64,000 nucleotides of DNA from Onchidella celtica (GCA_963931925.1 OZ007570.1:26897804-26961803); one strand, 5' to 3'. Counted from the first letter of the stretch, positions 34,009-47,863 are shown. Notes: generated by a model from the sequence alone, not told the origin. Numbers and translations are program-made.

Positions 34009-37000
34009 TGTGCTGTGGTAGTAACACACTGAATATGAATCAGAAACAAAATATCTGACAACCGAGTTCAGATAGTTTCCGTTGTACATTTGGCCCATCC
34101 AAAGGCTCGACTATTACATTAAGTTACAGTCTGAAGTGCAGCAATCTTGCTGATAATATCAGTGGGCTGAGATCACAGAGGGCGGGCTAGTGTTAAAAGG
34201 CGGACCTCTTCAACTAACAAACTAGATGGCAAGCGATGTCTCCATAGGGCGTGGTCACTGTCATTATCTCTTGCAATGTCACTTAAATAATCATCATTTA
34301 CCCGATAGAACTAAAGAGATACTTACAATACGCACAAACTAACTTTGCCTTGCGGATATGAAATTGCTAAATTTATCTCGAATTACACTTCAGGTAACAA
34401 AACGGGCGAAGATAACCATGCAGCTGAATGCGTGCAGGAAATCCTGAAAACAAGAGGCCCATCCCAGACAGACGTGGAGGTTCGATAACTTTGAATACCA
34501 TTACAGTTTTGGGTCATGTACGTCATATTATAAGCGCTTTGACATAGGTTTCTGATATTTACTCTTATATACGATCACAGAAGAACTTGATATAGTTTGT
34601 TGGTTTCTTTTTGCTTTTGAGTACCGAAAGTATGCCATTGCAAGTGAGTATAATTATTCTTTCAGATCAAAATAATGTAATACGGCTCAACACCCTGTCG
34701 GCAAAATTTAATAGAGTGGATAAGTGCTATTTAATTTTTGTCATGACAAGCTGTTCAGTAGAACAATATTATATTCTCTTTTCAGTTTATTCCATTAATG
34801 TTTCTTTTACCTTGCGAACCAAACTCTGGACTCTAGACTGGTGTAATCTTAAATCCAAGTTGTCAGTGAGGTTATTTCTTAGAAGATTTTGTCTATGTAA
34901 TGGGGCAGATACTTGGCGTGTTTAGTAAGGGCCCTTCATGTCTGTACGCCCATTCCACATCGGGCCATTCTGTCAGATTGTTTCTATCTTATGACGGCAA
35001 GCCCAGCTGGGGTGGTGAACACACAATTGGTTGCCCTGAGTAATGGCACATATACATCAGAAACAGAGATTAAGGGATGACAAGAGATCCACTTTACTGT
35101 AGATAAACATCCCTCTTCGTATGTTTTCGATGACTGGCTATTGCCAAGCATTTAGAAAACTTTGCTTGCTATCCGAGACAGGTCCAGTGAGCTCGTGGTA
35201 TCAAAATGTGAAAATTGTCGTTCACAATGCATTCAAATTTACCGAGAGGAAATAATAAGGTGAAGCAATAAGATCAAGTCTTTTCTCTGCTTTAGGCCTA
35301 GGAGATTGTTCGAGTCGATTTACGGATTTAATATCTACAGGATATTTCAAATGTATGAAGCGGGAACCGAAGGCTTAAATGTTTGAAACTGAGTATTCTG
35401 TAAAGTGTTGACTAAAATAGAAAGCCGGTATAGCAGGCTCATACCAGAGACTGAACCATTTGATGTCTGTAAGGTACTTGAAATCAGTGAAGCTGAGGGG
35501 ATTTTTCGGAGAACTAACACTGAAACGTGCAGGTTTCAGGCTGAAAATGTGATAAACGCAAAGTTGTTTAAATAATTCTGTTAAAATAATGCCTGTGTCT
35601 AAATCCATAATTATGCTACGAGACATTTTCGCTGTCCTAATGTGGGCCATTAATCTCTGTATAGCCCTGCCATTAACAGCATTCACTGCCCAGAGGAAAC
35701 CATGCCACAAGCAGTATTCTTTAGAGGATATTATTTAGATCATACTAGCTCTTACGCACCAGTACGAGACTCCAACTACCTAGAAAAAAAATAGACATAT
35801 GGGTTAACCGGTTATGTAGTCACCATGGCCCCTACAGATCGTTCTAAACAAGTTGCCACAACATAACTACGCATTAATTCCAGATCCAACGTGTTCAATT
35901 TACGTTCTCCACTTTAAGCTACATTATTAAAATGTCATGGTTGCTTGACGGTCTCAGATTTTGCATTTTATTACCTTGACCTGGTTAAATGTGCCAAACA
36001 CCGCCGTCCTTCTTTACGCCTCCACAGGGATCTCGTCACGACAGTGTTAACGATTATGCCGAGAATGCTGCGACCCCCCTCAATACTTAGAAATAGCGAA
36101 TTTCTGGTGAATCACAGACACGTTTTATTAACAAATAGATGAATGAGAAGATGTTGGGAAGTATTTCATAAAATAATGTCTTTTTTCGACTAACTCTCCT
36201 TGTTAAATTCATGTCACTGTTGTTTAAAAAAAAAAAAAGAATTATTGTTGACAGTATAAATGGTAGTGGAATTCAAAATGATTCTTCAAGCAAATATCTA
36301 CCTTCAACCTCAATGGTTAGATGTAAACGAGATCGCAGGACAATTATGACTTCATTCAAATACGAAAATGGTTTGCTTTCGAGTAAAACCTGCCACCAGA
36401 TCAAATTCCTTTTATTTGAAAAGCCCGATACAATCCTGAGGTCTGTTCTATAAAGTGAACCGGCAAGTGGCGTGATAGATCTAGGTCATTTGCATAGCAA
36501 TAACCAACAAGATTTCTACACAAATCTCGTGCAATTCTTTGATACTAGGGGATGTCTCAAAACCGAACTGAAAACCACGTCGACAAGGACACGGCAGTCT
36601 CGTGTCAAGTGGCAGCGTGTATTTTCATCGAAATCAGTGAAAATATCACCACTAAAGCACTGGGTTGCCTGAGGGATTATGTTACCCGATTAAACTATGA
36701 AGGTGCGCGTGTTTGTTGCCTGGATATCATAATATATTTTCCTCCTATTGACATAAAAACTGCATTACTACATTTTATGTATGAAGTAGTAAAAGGCGTC
36801 CTACCTCGCCGCCACCCTCAAAATGTGACGCAAACTGTCTTCAGTGCCATATTCCCTCTGTCCTTGGAGAAGTGCTTCCTTTTATGTTCTGTCCCAGGGA
36901 GATCACTTTGTCATTAAAATTTCATGCAAATAGTTGTGTTAATTCCCAAAGCATAGAGGCAAATGGTGACAATATTCATGTTGTATTATACGACATAAGA

Positions 37001-40000
37001 AAAAAATGGTACATGGTTTTAGAATCATGAAACTTGTTTAATGTCTTTCGGACGTCAGATTTATATTTTTTATCCAGTGCGGGCTCAGAGTAATAAATTT
37101 CGCTCGGCGATATGGGAAGATTGACGTAATTATGTAAGTATTGCCAAAGTACCCGCAAAATTGTCTCCTCTGTTTGCGTCATTCTAACCGTATCGTTTGT
37201 TGGGTACCGTCATAGATATACATTACTAAACTGGTACCGTATACTGGTACTCCGTCATGCTGACAAGAAGTTTCGAATAAAAGGTGGTGAATAATCCCCC
37301 ACCCTCTTCCTCATTCCCCTCTGGTATACCTTGGGTACCAAGTACCCCTTTGGACAGTAATTGAGGCTTAAGTGTGTCGGGAGAGTTCTTCCGTTACCAC
37401 AGAAATGACGCTCCGCACACTTTTCGTTGATATCACATTAACATGAGATGACACACACCAATGACTGAAATGACGAGAAACCAGTTAAAAAAAAAAAAAG
37501 ACTGAGATGTCCAGCCAATCTTCGAAAAGAAAATGTAAGCTTTTTTTATTTCTGATTTCTGATTTTATTTCTTTTTATTTCTTAGAAATGATGTAGGTCT
37601 GCTTTCAGAGGGACAAACCACTAAAAATGTATTATCTATCTTTACTCGCCAAGACATCTCAGCGGCTGTGATAAGCTTACTCGGACCTCTCGAAAGAAAA
37701 CTAAGATCCCCTGTTATCCCCAAAATACATGACAAAATTGATATTTATAAGATGGAACCGCTGGTGTAATAGGCAAACTTATGTCAGGGCTGCTACAGAG
37801 AACTTTCATCCGCTCCTTCAGCTCACTGATGTGGAGTCCTGGACCGTGATAAACATTATTAAATCATTCCATGAGCACTAGAGACATTTGCATCCTTGGT
37901 TTCCATTGTTACACACAGTGTTTTACCCGGAAGTCCAAAGATTTACAAGAACAGACTATTGTTCACATACAGGCCCATTTTAGGCAGCCAATACTGTAAA
38001 AAAAAAAAAAAAAAGCCAAACTTATTCGGTTATGTCGAATATACCTTGCCCTCCAGCAGGGTTACTCTAAATGTCATATAAAAAATATTACGGCTAGGTG
38101 ATTTCAAAACACTACTGTCTCCGACTTCAACTAACACAACATCGTCTGAGAGTGACGTCAAACTCGTGACGGAGATTACGGATTAGTGAAAAAAAAGACG
38201 CGAAGAAACGTCACGCTTTGTATGTTGTGGAGTCTTTTAAGACAAGCTCGAGCACAAACAGACGTAAGACTTGTATAGACAGCGTGTAACATTACAAATC
38301 ACAGTATCATTTGGTGACAGTTTGAGAGTCAGGTGTTGTTTCGTGATCAGGATTACTTCAGATGACAAAGACACAAGATCTCAGACGTGCGTGGACGGAG
38401 ACTTTTATTGTGGCTGAAGTAAACTTGTGGACAAGGCTGTAAGAATACACAGTAGAGACAAAAACAAACAAACTGGGTTTTGAAACGGGAAAAAATGGGG
38501 GAGGGGGGGGGGTGAAGTGGACAGATGAAAATAAAAACAAATTAATTGAAAAAAAAAAGTCACATGAAAATGATGCCAAGAAAGCAAACAAGAGAAGGGG
38601 ATCTTTTGAATTGCTCTGTAAATGACTAAAACCCACAATGCAAGAAAAGCCTAAAAAATGTTGATGTTCACAACTTTGTGCTTCTTGTAAAAATATCCAA
38701 AGTGATGAAGATTCTGTGAGGAAGAGCAATCCATTGTATACAAATGCATGTTGTTGTTGTTTTTTAGGATACTACATCAGATTCCTTGGCACTGCATTTA
38801 ATGGAGGGACTAAGTTCAGATTATAAAGAATAGTAAAATTACATCTGAAATTTTTACCAAACCTAACGAGCAAATCAAATAAATTTGTAAATATTCCCAT
38901 TTAAGAATGGGAGTTCGTCTTCCAACTTGTTACTTCAGTGAAATTCGCTTTTCTTTTCGACGCCAGAAAAACTGGCACTTCCCATAAATACATCTAGAAT
39001 TACAAGTTTAGAAGGGGAAAAAACAAAAACCAAAGTGTCAGTGAACTTGTCAGGTTGGCTATAAATTTTCTCACTAAGGCGGGAGGACGCCATGGCACAA
39101 AGCTGTTATTAAAAACTGTAAACCTTGATAATGGGGATGTTAAAGGCTAGAATTTCTGCACTGGAGGAAGTGTTTGATATATGATACACAGGTCTTATTA
39201 TCACACCGACGCCATGAGAAAACCTAAATGTTCAGGATCTGTCAGTGGACTTTTCTTGGCTCAATGTAGTCGGGGAAAAGAAAACTCCAGACTTTTGGTT
39301 TTATCAAGTCAAAAAGCATGAAAATTATAACATCCTTTATTTGTTGACCTACTTCTCTGTATGTGTGTGTGTGTGTATTCTCTTCTGTACGTAATAGGAG
39401 CTATATAAAGCAACCACTTGCAGTGCTGTTCCTGCACTTTGAAATTTTTAAGCAGAATATCCAATGGCAATCAGATCTGAGTAGCTAATGTTGAATTAGT
39501 CACAGGGCTATCCCTAAGAAGAAATTATATACAATAAAGATATCATCAGCATTGTGACATACAGCGGTATGTGATAATTCATGAAAGGTGCCACAAGGAC
39601 AAAATAGTGGCCTAAATTACCGTATAACATTTCACATTCAAGCACCACTGAACTGGTGAACGCCGGTTCCTGCAGAAATTTCTTATTCATATTACAGGTT
39701 TAGAGTACACATATAAGATTCAAAATTGCAGTCACGATGTTTTGTTTTTTTTAACATCATCTCCCTTCATCCAGCAAATCAAAGCGGATCTTGTTACACG
39801 TCACTTTATTATGCTATATAATGCTACTGTGTAGCTCCCCACAAAATATAATGTCACCATATCTCTCACCAATCTTATTACCCTTATTCCTCCAAAAAAA
39901 AAAAAAAACAACAATAAACATTATGCTCTTCGAATATTATCTTAAATGTACGTCTCCAAACAAGCCATAAAAGAGAGGCCGCGCAGTCTACAACATTTTA

Positions 40001-40348
40001 ATACCTAAAGAGCGCCCTCTTACTGGATCAGAGATACTGCCATGCAATTGCAAGAAGACATCAATCAAATTCTGCAGAAAACTGTGATAGCTTGTAAAGC
40101 CTTCTCTTTGAAATACTCGTGTTCTTCACGTTTATATCGTATTTATGTATGATATTGAGACAAAATATGTGGATTCAACCATGCAAAGGCACTTCAATTT
40201 TTTGTGTTCATAATATAATTATGTGATTCATTCTAGAGTTCTAGGTCGAAGAGACCCGTACAGTAATTATAATAATAATTTTTAAAAAGTTTTGAAATCT
40301 TATTGTAAGGGCAGGACGGGATTTATATTTTCTGAGACAAGACTACTG
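34009..40348. other. Six kilobases with no recognised gene
   Basis: ORFs of up to about 120 codons (for example 36552-36917 plus and 38358-38729 minus) lack domains or splice support. Repeated GGTACC-type motifs lie near 37203-37345. On the minus strand an AATAAA near 38410 lies in a stretch with low repeat content that could be an orphan 3' UTR; this is speculative. Confidence 0.4.
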
Positions 40349-40360
40349 TTAGTGGATGAT
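40349..40360. repeat. Left target duplication of the truncated RTE copy
   Basis: TTAGTGGATGAT, repeated exactly at 42405-42416 on the other side of the element. Confidence 0.85.
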
Positions 40361-42404
40361 CATCATCATCATCATTGCCTTTCTCACCCTGGATCAGGGT
40401 ATAGGCCACCAACAAACACTTTCCATCCCTCTCTATCATGGGCCAGCCTCTTTACATTATTCCAAGTCTTTCCGCTTCGTTGCACATCATTTTCTCTGGC
40501 TCTTCTCCACGTTCCGCGCGGCCTTCCTCTTGATCTCCTGCCCTGGGGATTCCAATCCAATACCTTCTTCGTGATGCTGTTTCCTGGCCTCCTGAGAGTG
40601 TGGCCGATCCATCTCCATCGCCTCCTACCAATTTACTCTCTGACTGGGCTCTGTCTTGTTCTTTTCCATACAATTTCATTGCTGACCTTGTCTGTCCATC
40701 TGATCTTAAGTAGCTTCCTCAAACATCTGTTGATGAAAACTTGGATTCTCTTTATGCAGGCCTGAGACGCATTCCAAGTCTCACACCCATACAACAGGAC
40801 TGACTTCACGTTCGAGTTGAATATCCTCAGCTTTGTTTTTAGAGATATATCCTTGGTTCTCCAAATCTTGCTCAAGGACGTGAAAGCTGCCTGTGCCTTT
40901 CCAATTCGTGCTTTGACTTCTGCCTCTGTTCCTCCCTTATTGTCAATGATACTACCAAGATAGCAGAAGGACTCTACATCTTCCAGTGGTTGATCTCCTA
41001 CTCGGACTTGTGCGCTTGGGGGTGCAACAATTTTTAGGACCTTCGACTTTGCAGGATGTATCCTCAATCCAATAGATTCTGAAATTTTGTTTAGAGCTGT
41101 AGTCTTTGCTTGCATCTGGTCGTGTGTGTGTGACAATAGTGCCAAGTCATCTGCAAAATCTAGATCGTCCAGCTGTGTCCATGGGGTCCATTGTATGCCA
41201 TTTCTTCCTCCACTGGTGGTTTCTTTCATAAGCCAATCAATCACCAGGACAAACAGAAATGGGGACAGCAAACAACCCTGCCTAACACCAGTCTTGATAT
41301 CAAAGCTGTCAGTAAGCTCGCCATCGTGTACGACTCTGCAACTTGTCCCCTCGTACATGCTCTTGATAAGGTTCACCATCTTCTCTGGGATTCCATAATG
41401 TCTCAATATTCTCCACAGTGTTTCTCTATCGATGCTATCAAAGGCCTTCTCGTAGTCAAGGAAGTTCACTATCAGTTGGGAGTTCCACTCTAGCGACTGC
41501 TCTACTATGATTCTCAGCGTGGCGATCTGGTCGGTGGTTGATCGATTACTCCTGAAACCAGCTTGCTCCTCACGAAGTTTTGGGTCTGTTGCATTCTGTA
41601 TTCGCTTGAGAATAATCCGATTGAAAACCTTTCCTGGGATGGAGAGAAGTGTGATTCCTCTGTAGTTACTACAATTGCTGAGGTCCCCTTTTTTTGGAAG
41701 CTTCACGAGGTGTCCTTCCTTCCAGTCCTTTGGAAACTTGCCTCCGATCCAAATCCTCGAGAATAGTGAGTGCAGACCCTCTGCAGCCCCAGCAGCATCT
41801 GCCTTCAGCGCCTCTGGTGGGATCTGATCTGGTCCAGCTGCCTTGCCTCGATTTAACTGCTTTATGGCATCATTAATCTCTGCTTTAGTCGGAGGGTCGC
41901 AACTGATCGGTAAATCATTTCTTGCGGGTAGAATGTCGGGTGGGTTGCTTGGTGGAGGTCTGTTCAAGAGGCTGTTAAAATGTTCTATCCATCTTTTTGC
42001 CTGAGCTTCCTTTCCAAAAATAGCCTTCCTGTTGTAATCCTTGACAGGAACTTCAGGTTTTCCATATTTTCCAGCAAGAGTCTTTGTAGTCTGGTAGAGG
42101 ATCCTCATGTGTCCTCCTGTTGCTGCCTTCTCTGCTTTCTCTGCTAACATTCCTATGAACTCCTCTTTGTCTTTTTTAATTGATTTTTTGACCTCTTTAG
42201 CTGATGCTCGGTACTCTTCCTGGTTACCAACTCTTGAGCTTCTTGTACGACTTGCATTTACCTGTTCTTTTAGGTCTCTTCTTATCCTTATCAAGTCCAG
42301 TGATTTTTGACTGATCCATTCCTTGTGTTCCACTTTCTTTTCCCCAAGAACATCCTGACATGTCGATGTAAGTACTCCTTTTACCTTAGCCCAGTGAGTC
42401 TCCA
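40361..42404 (-). mobile_element. 5'-truncated RTE-like LINE, minus strand
   Basis: A 2.0-kb insertion flanked by a perfect 12-bp duplication. On the minus strand it begins inside the endonuclease-to-reverse-transcriptase linker, runs through the full reverse transcriptase and C-terminal region, and ends soon after the stop in a (GAT)n tail at about 40361-40375. A short microsatellite tail in place of poly(A) is typical of RTE elements. The protein is clearly different from the RTE-like element at 856-4467. Confidence 0.88.
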
Positions 42405-42405
42405 T
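40384..42405 (-). pseudogene. RTE-like reverse transcriptase, 5'-truncated with one in-frame stop
   Basis: From 42405 the frame reads about 590 residues to a TAA at about 40633. It then continues for about 80 more conserved residues (IGRRRWRWIGHTLRR..., NPQGRRSRGRPRGTWRR, ...LAHDREGWKVFVGGLYPDPG) to the natural stop at 40384-40386. Reverse transcriptase motifs are SNYRGITLLSIPGKVFNRI, QAGFRSNRSTTDQI, FLDYEKAFDSIDRETLW, GVRQGCLLSPFLF, DFADDLALLSH with the catalytic aspartates, and FCYLGSIID. The endonuclease is missing through truncation. The ATG at 42405 sits on the insertion junction and is not the native start. One nonsense change is the only coding lesion seen. Confidence 0.85.
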
Positions 42406-42416
42406 TAGTGGATGAT
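42405..42416. repeat. Right target duplication of the truncated RTE copy
   Basis: Exact copy of 40349-40360. Confidence 0.85.
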
Positions 42417-43600
42417 CGATTGTACTAAAAAAAAAAAAAAAACGTCAGCAGAAAGTAATTCGTTAGAGCACAATAGCCAAACTTTCGTAGACAATGTCAC
42501 CGTAACTTCAGTTGTGGGCGCACTTGCATTTTAATAATACCGGAAACTGTTCAGACTATCATTGTGGTAACAGGTTGTGGAAACGCTAGGGAACAAAGTG
42601 GAGCTTTGTAATGCTAGCAGTTTCCTACGTGTAGAATGTCGCGGCCTGAATAGGACATTTTTTTTAAATTGATGATTCGGGAAAGGAGGTCCCAAAAGAA
42701 AAGAATCCAAAAAAAAACCAAACTTAGCGAATTATTTTGTTCTGTAAACTGACTACGTTTTCCGCAGTTTGGTTTTGAACTGCGGTTCTTTCTCCACTAA
42801 TGGTTCAGGAACGGAATCCAGATGATTTTTGTTTTTTTTTCCCCTCTCATGCAAGTTGGTAAAGTCAAGGCCGGTTTGTTTTTACGCGGCCCAAACACAT
42901 TTCAAACTGGTCTGAACAAAACAGTTTACAGTGTATGACTCGGGTCAGTCTGCAGGCCTTGCATGGGACACGCGACGCATGACTTAAAACATTGACATTT
43001 CCCACTGCACAAACAGGTGCATCTTAGTTTAACAAAAACTTATGCGAAATACTTGTGGGTCTAATGATAAAACTGGATGTTACGCATGCCCAAACATTTG
43101 CATAATGTTAAATCCCAGTCAATACCAATTACGATGCGTGTCCGTGTTTAAATATTGTGTGAATGTATGTTTGTGCCCATCCAAGCGTCCATTCGTATGT
43201 GCAATTACATTTATTACACAAATCGTTTGTGCCACTAACAAAATATTAATTATGTTGTTTTATTCATTTTCTGTGTGAAGTTATCCAAATGACAATGATG
43301 TGTGTTGTACATGTAATTTATATAAAACACTGAAGTTATGGACTCTCAGCTGTTGTAGATGGTTTCTTACAGCACTTAAATACAAAACACTATACACTGC
43401 CTGTCGTCATGCTCGCGGTCACGGTCAATGAATGGGTCTGGTTACACACATTAAACTAACCCTTAAGATTTCCAGCGAACTGGCAGGATATTAAAACATG
43501 AATAAAAGTAACTGGAATGAATGTAACCGTGCATGCTTGAATTTCATATCTAGCGTACTTTACTGTTTGACTCTTCTCTGGTGCAGGTGTTAGTTTTCTT
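42417..43600. other. Intergenic DNA, nothing recognised
   Basis: Poly(A) run at 42427-42441 and AT-rich sequence. A 78-codon ORF at 43042-43278 shows no motif. Confidence 0.45.
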
Positions 43601-43608
43601 TCCAAATC

Positions 43609-43636
43609 TCTCTCTCTCTCTCTCTCTCTCTGTGTC

Positions 43637-43667
<31 letters not shown>

Positions 43668-43742
43668 CCCCTCTCTCTCTCTCTCTCTCTCGCTCTGTGT
43701 CTCTGTCTCGTCTCTCTCAGTCTCTCTCTCTCTCTCTCTCTC
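43609..43742. repeat. CT and TGTC microsatellite
   Basis: (TC)n, then (TGTC)n at about 43630-43667, then (CT)n with CG and GT interruptions. Confidence 0.95.
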
Positions 43743-43744
43743 AT

Positions 43745-46283
43745 TATCATATTTCCGACTTGGACTTAACGATCGATGATTTTTACCCTCATTAATCACA
43801 TTAACAAGACTTGATCGAACACCGCAAAAAACCACACTCAACCCAAATTACCTACAAATCACAGATCACAGAAAGCCAGTATACTCATGTGCACACTTTT
43901 CCTCGTAGATACACTACCCTTATTCAACAACAGATTGTATCTTTCTGAAGACAGACATACCCCTTGGTGTTATCATCTTGCATAAGGAGCATAACTTCCT
44001 TCTCTGTATGTGTATAATATTGAATAACGCTGTCTTTACGCCCTGCACCTTAAGCAAATACTATGGTTGTCTTTATAGGCAAAATGGTTTGAATGAATTA
44101 CAGACACAAAAAAAAGGGGGGGGGGGGTGGTGGAGTGAAGATTTGAGTAAATTAACAAGAAACAAAGGATCTGAAACGGCCAACGAAATGAGTTAAGCAT
44201 AATTCAAGAACTTTATCAAAAATCAATTTAAACTCAATTTTTTAAGAGCTAACCACGAAATGATGAGAGAAACAGCAATGGACAAAAAAAAGGTTGCATT
44301 CCCAAGCATTTGCTGATATGGCTGACATTTGCTAAACCAATATGACAACAACATTTTAACAAGAACTGTTGTAAAAAAAAAATACCCAAAACACTTATAT
44401 ACAAATGACAAGTAATAACTTATATATTTAATTAATGTTATTGTGTACAACAGCCTGACACAAATAAAAATGTTATTGATATTAAGAAGCGTGGGCGTCA
44501 GTAGAAGGAAGTTTATTAAAATGTTCGATACCGTTTCCAAAACACACAGTCTACATACATAATATACACATACATGTATAGGCCTACGCATTTATAACTC
44601 GAACTAGATCTATTCCTCTTCACACTGTTAACAGACATACGGGAAAGGCGGAGGAAAGAAACATTAATTTTGATCTGACTTGTCTCGTGAATGTTATCGT
44701 CACGATCGACTCATTCCTACCCAATGTGTTAAGATATCTCTTGTTTATAGTTTTCTTTTTTCCTTCACATCATTCTGTCTGCCGGTCTTTCTGTCTGCCA
44801 TATCTCTTGATCTCCACAGATTCACAGACTGACAAAGATAATTCTGTAATTTTACGAATAATTTCGACTAAATGGCCAGTTTTGACAGTTAAAATGATTA
44901 TTTTTTCTCTTGTGCAAACCTTTCACGGCTAGAAATGTTTTCAAACAAACCATAACACAAAACACAAACCGTCGACACGTTTTTCATGGATTAAACTAAC
45001 AAACCAAACATCTACAGAAGTTAAAATCAGTATTAACCTATGATGACCTCGATTTGAATGCCACTTAATATCACACGAAGAATATATGTTTCCTTATTAA
45101 TTTCCTGACCTCCGTATTATGTCGTGAAAGTTACATACAAATGAAAGAAAAAATGGGTATTCGAAAACGCTGGAAAAGACAAAATTTAAGCATTAAAAGT
45201 TCAAGAAAAGTAATTCGCTTACCTCCTGGGGAGAATCACAAAGTCATGTACTTCCTCTCACAGAAACGGAAATATGGATATAGATCTAATTGAGAAATCC
45301 CGCTGCTGATGGCAAATCTTTGAAACATATAAAACATCTGCACACTCACTATAATCTAGTTCCTTTCACATTCAGGATAAAAACCAAGAATAAAAACCCC
45401 GCCAGTAGCTTGTTGTTCAATTGAAAAGCAGCCAAGCCCCCCCTTGGTTCAAGCTGAAATACCGGTATTTTATTTGCGTTTCGTCATACGACAAACTTCA
45501 CGTCCTGTCTACCGTACTCGAACGTAAATATTGTCAGCGAGTTCGAGTGAAGTCTATATTTCTTTTTCTTCTCCTTTAGCTAAGAAGGGCCCATACGTAT
45601 GTCTTAATATAGAGTCTTACGGACTGCTCGGCAGATTTACGCCGTCTCGCGAGGTGAACTGTCGGATACATTGAGACGTTTTGGACACGAACGTCAAAAC
45701 GGAGGTGAAACACCGAGAGAGGGAGACACGCGGGGCAGGGATTCTAAATATCCTGTAACGGACCCATCTTGGTATTTAGTACAGGTTGGTCTCAAACAGA
45801 TTTTCTAGTAATATTACACCACTCTCAGAAATTCTTCAGTGTACCAGTCGTTTTTCTGTGTAGTTTTATGGCCATCTATATATCACATCGAAGACACTCG
45901 TTTATGCAGTTTTAGAACCGTTGATATGAAGGGTGCAATGTCACAAACCGGTATTGGGTTTTGCCTTGCGAGTGCGCGGGTGGAGATTAATGGAGGTTTT
46001 GGTACGAGTTTGATGGGCGTGGGTTAAGTGACGCGCACAATTATATCTGCGGGGTGAAAAATCATTTCATATTCTTTTGCGTGGGATTGGTTCAAATTTA
46101 ATATTTTAAAATTTTATAAATACATCTGTGCGAGCGCCAGTCAGGGGATGACTCACTAGGCTAAACAAAAACAGTGTTTATATGGACTTCATAGTGTATT
46201 TCAATATCATGTTCACGGCAGATGGGAACAATGGGTTCAGGGCCATCTGGTTTTAACTGAATTCCAGATATTTGTATTATGTA
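43745..46283. other. Intergenic DNA with a CpG-richer patch
   Basis: No supported exon. A patch at about 45590-45760 has more CpG than its surroundings and lies 360 bases above a donor-like AG/GTAAGCG on the minus strand at 45228. A promoter and first exon are possible but no coding sequence confirms this. Confidence 0.3.
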
Positions 46284-46360
46284 TACTCCAATAGCTCAAC
46301 TGATAAGAGATTCCATTCGATATTCGGAAGCCACAGGTTCGATCCCTCAATGTTGTAGTA
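46284..46360 (+). mobile_element. tRNA-like SINE head or tRNA pseudogene
   Basis: A box TAGCTCAACTGATAAGAG (46292-46309) and a perfect B box GGTTCGATCCC (46336-46346) are correctly spaced. The sequence before the A box and after the B box does not pair into a 7-bp acceptor stem, and the anticodon stem is short. It is most likely the head of a tRNA-derived SINE whose body follows to about 46400. Confidence 0.55.
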
Positions 46361-46765
46361 GTTATTCCATTTCTCATTCTTATTTTCTTCTTGTCTTCAC
46401 CGTACGTGTAAAATTATTTCCACAGATGATTTCAGAGAATCTCTACCACTGACTGCCATTCATAGATGGGAAAGGACAATATAAAAAAAAAAAAAAGTGA
46501 TGACGACCTTTAAACTATCATTGCGGTTTGCCAGCTTACCAGACCTCCCTTTGGTGATTCTGTATCCTTCGCCCCGACCCCTCCCCCCCCCCCCCCTTTT
46601 TTTTTAAAATGCTAGCCTGCGATTATTATTCGGACAAGAGAAGATTATTATCTGAGGCAGTTTCTCCGTTACAAATTTGGGGTCAGGCCGGGGTCAGGGA
46701 CTCGTCATGCTTTCTTCTGCCCCTCGCCCCCCCCCACCCCCTTGTGAAATTGACTCCCTGGCCAG

Positions 46766-46769
<4 letters not shown>

Positions 46770-46801
<32 letters not shown>
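46770..46801. repeat. (CA)n microsatellite
   Basis: About 15 AC units following a GCGC run. Confidence 0.95.
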
Positions 46802-46804
<3 letters not shown>

Positions 46805-47299
46805 CTATATACGTACACACCTACAGTCGCTGTCAAGCCAAGTCGGTCACGGTGACGGCCTTTCTAAGATCTTTATTTATAATAACCTTGAGACATGATC
46901 ATCTCGTGGGAGGCAAAACCTCAGTTCCTTGGAAGTCTGTTGGGAAATTCTTAAGCCTAAGTGAAATCTGGCACCTTAGTTTATACATGTCTTCAAAGGA
47001 AATGTATTAAATGATACGAAATTCTCCCAAGTAGATTTTGTACATTTGCCCGTTTTGTAACATGTGATTCTATTACATGACTACCAGTTGGGCATAGAGT
47101 GGCTTTAAAAATGGAGAATAGCCATGGGGGGAAACATGTAAGATCTATTGGTTATGTTTGTTATTATTTATACAATAGTGGTGAGTCTTGGATTTACTAT
47201 CTTAACCTTCATCAGAAGGTGTTGAAACTGCAGAGCAAGATCTCGGACCTCGTTCTTTGGTAACGGTTAAGAATGACAGTCTTTTTGGTTCATACTTAC

Positions 47300-47354
47300 C
47301 TGCAAGACAATCAACGATCAGAACTACGCGACCAGTATTATTTTCGGCCACCTT
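47300..47354 (-). other. Exon-like segment of unknown gene, minus strand
   Basis: Bounded by a pyrimidine-containing acceptor ending in TTTTGCAG and a strong donor GCAG/GTAAGTATG. One frame is open through its 55 bases and reads KVAENNTGRVVLIVDCLA. A second donor-like site, TTAG/GTGAGTG, lies at 47580 on the same strand. I do not recognise the peptide. No in-frame neighbour could be joined, so this may be a chance arrangement. Confidence 0.22.
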
Positions 47355-47806
47355 CTGCAAAATGATTTAAGTTTGTAGCATTTCTTACTTCGATGACCAA
47401 ATCCCCATTCCCGTCCATCCCCTCCAAAAGAAAAAAAAAAGTCCCAAAGAGTACAAATTTCATAGGGACTACGATATTACATCTGCTGTCGATGTAGACA
47501 ATGCTACATAACAGAGCCCCCCCCCCCCCCACACACACAAACACACAATAAAACAAATTTCTTAAAATTGTTCACTCACCTAACTGGAAAAGTCCTGTCA
47601 GCTGAGCTCTATCATATGGTCACAGTAACATGGCACAATATAATAGTCAAACAGAAGTTATGACGCTGTTGTGAACTGAATAATGTAAAAAATCAGGAAA
47701 GAAAAAATCTCATTAAGCTACTGCAGTAATTTGTCTAAGAATGCCATATCGTTGTTCAAATTACGAAAAAAAAAAAACAGGAAAAAATTCATGGGGTCGC
47801 AGCCTA

Positions 47807-47863
47807 GCAGGGCTTAGCACGAAGTGAAACTGGCCTTTACAAAAGTGTTATGCAAAGCCCTGC
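47807..47863. other. Short perfect-looking hairpin
   Basis: GCAGGGCTTAGCA (47807-47819) and TGCAAAGCCCTGC (47851-47863) pair over 13 bases with one mismatch, enclosing 31 bases. It could be the remnant of a small MITE or chance. Confidence 0.5.

Noticed and set aside
46284-46360. Functional tRNA gene
   Set aside because: A and B boxes are good, but the acceptor stem does not pair and a SINE-like body follows.
47300-47608. Joining the two exon-like segments into one coding gene
   Set aside because: None of the open frames of the 29-base segment stays open when spliced to the 55-base segment.
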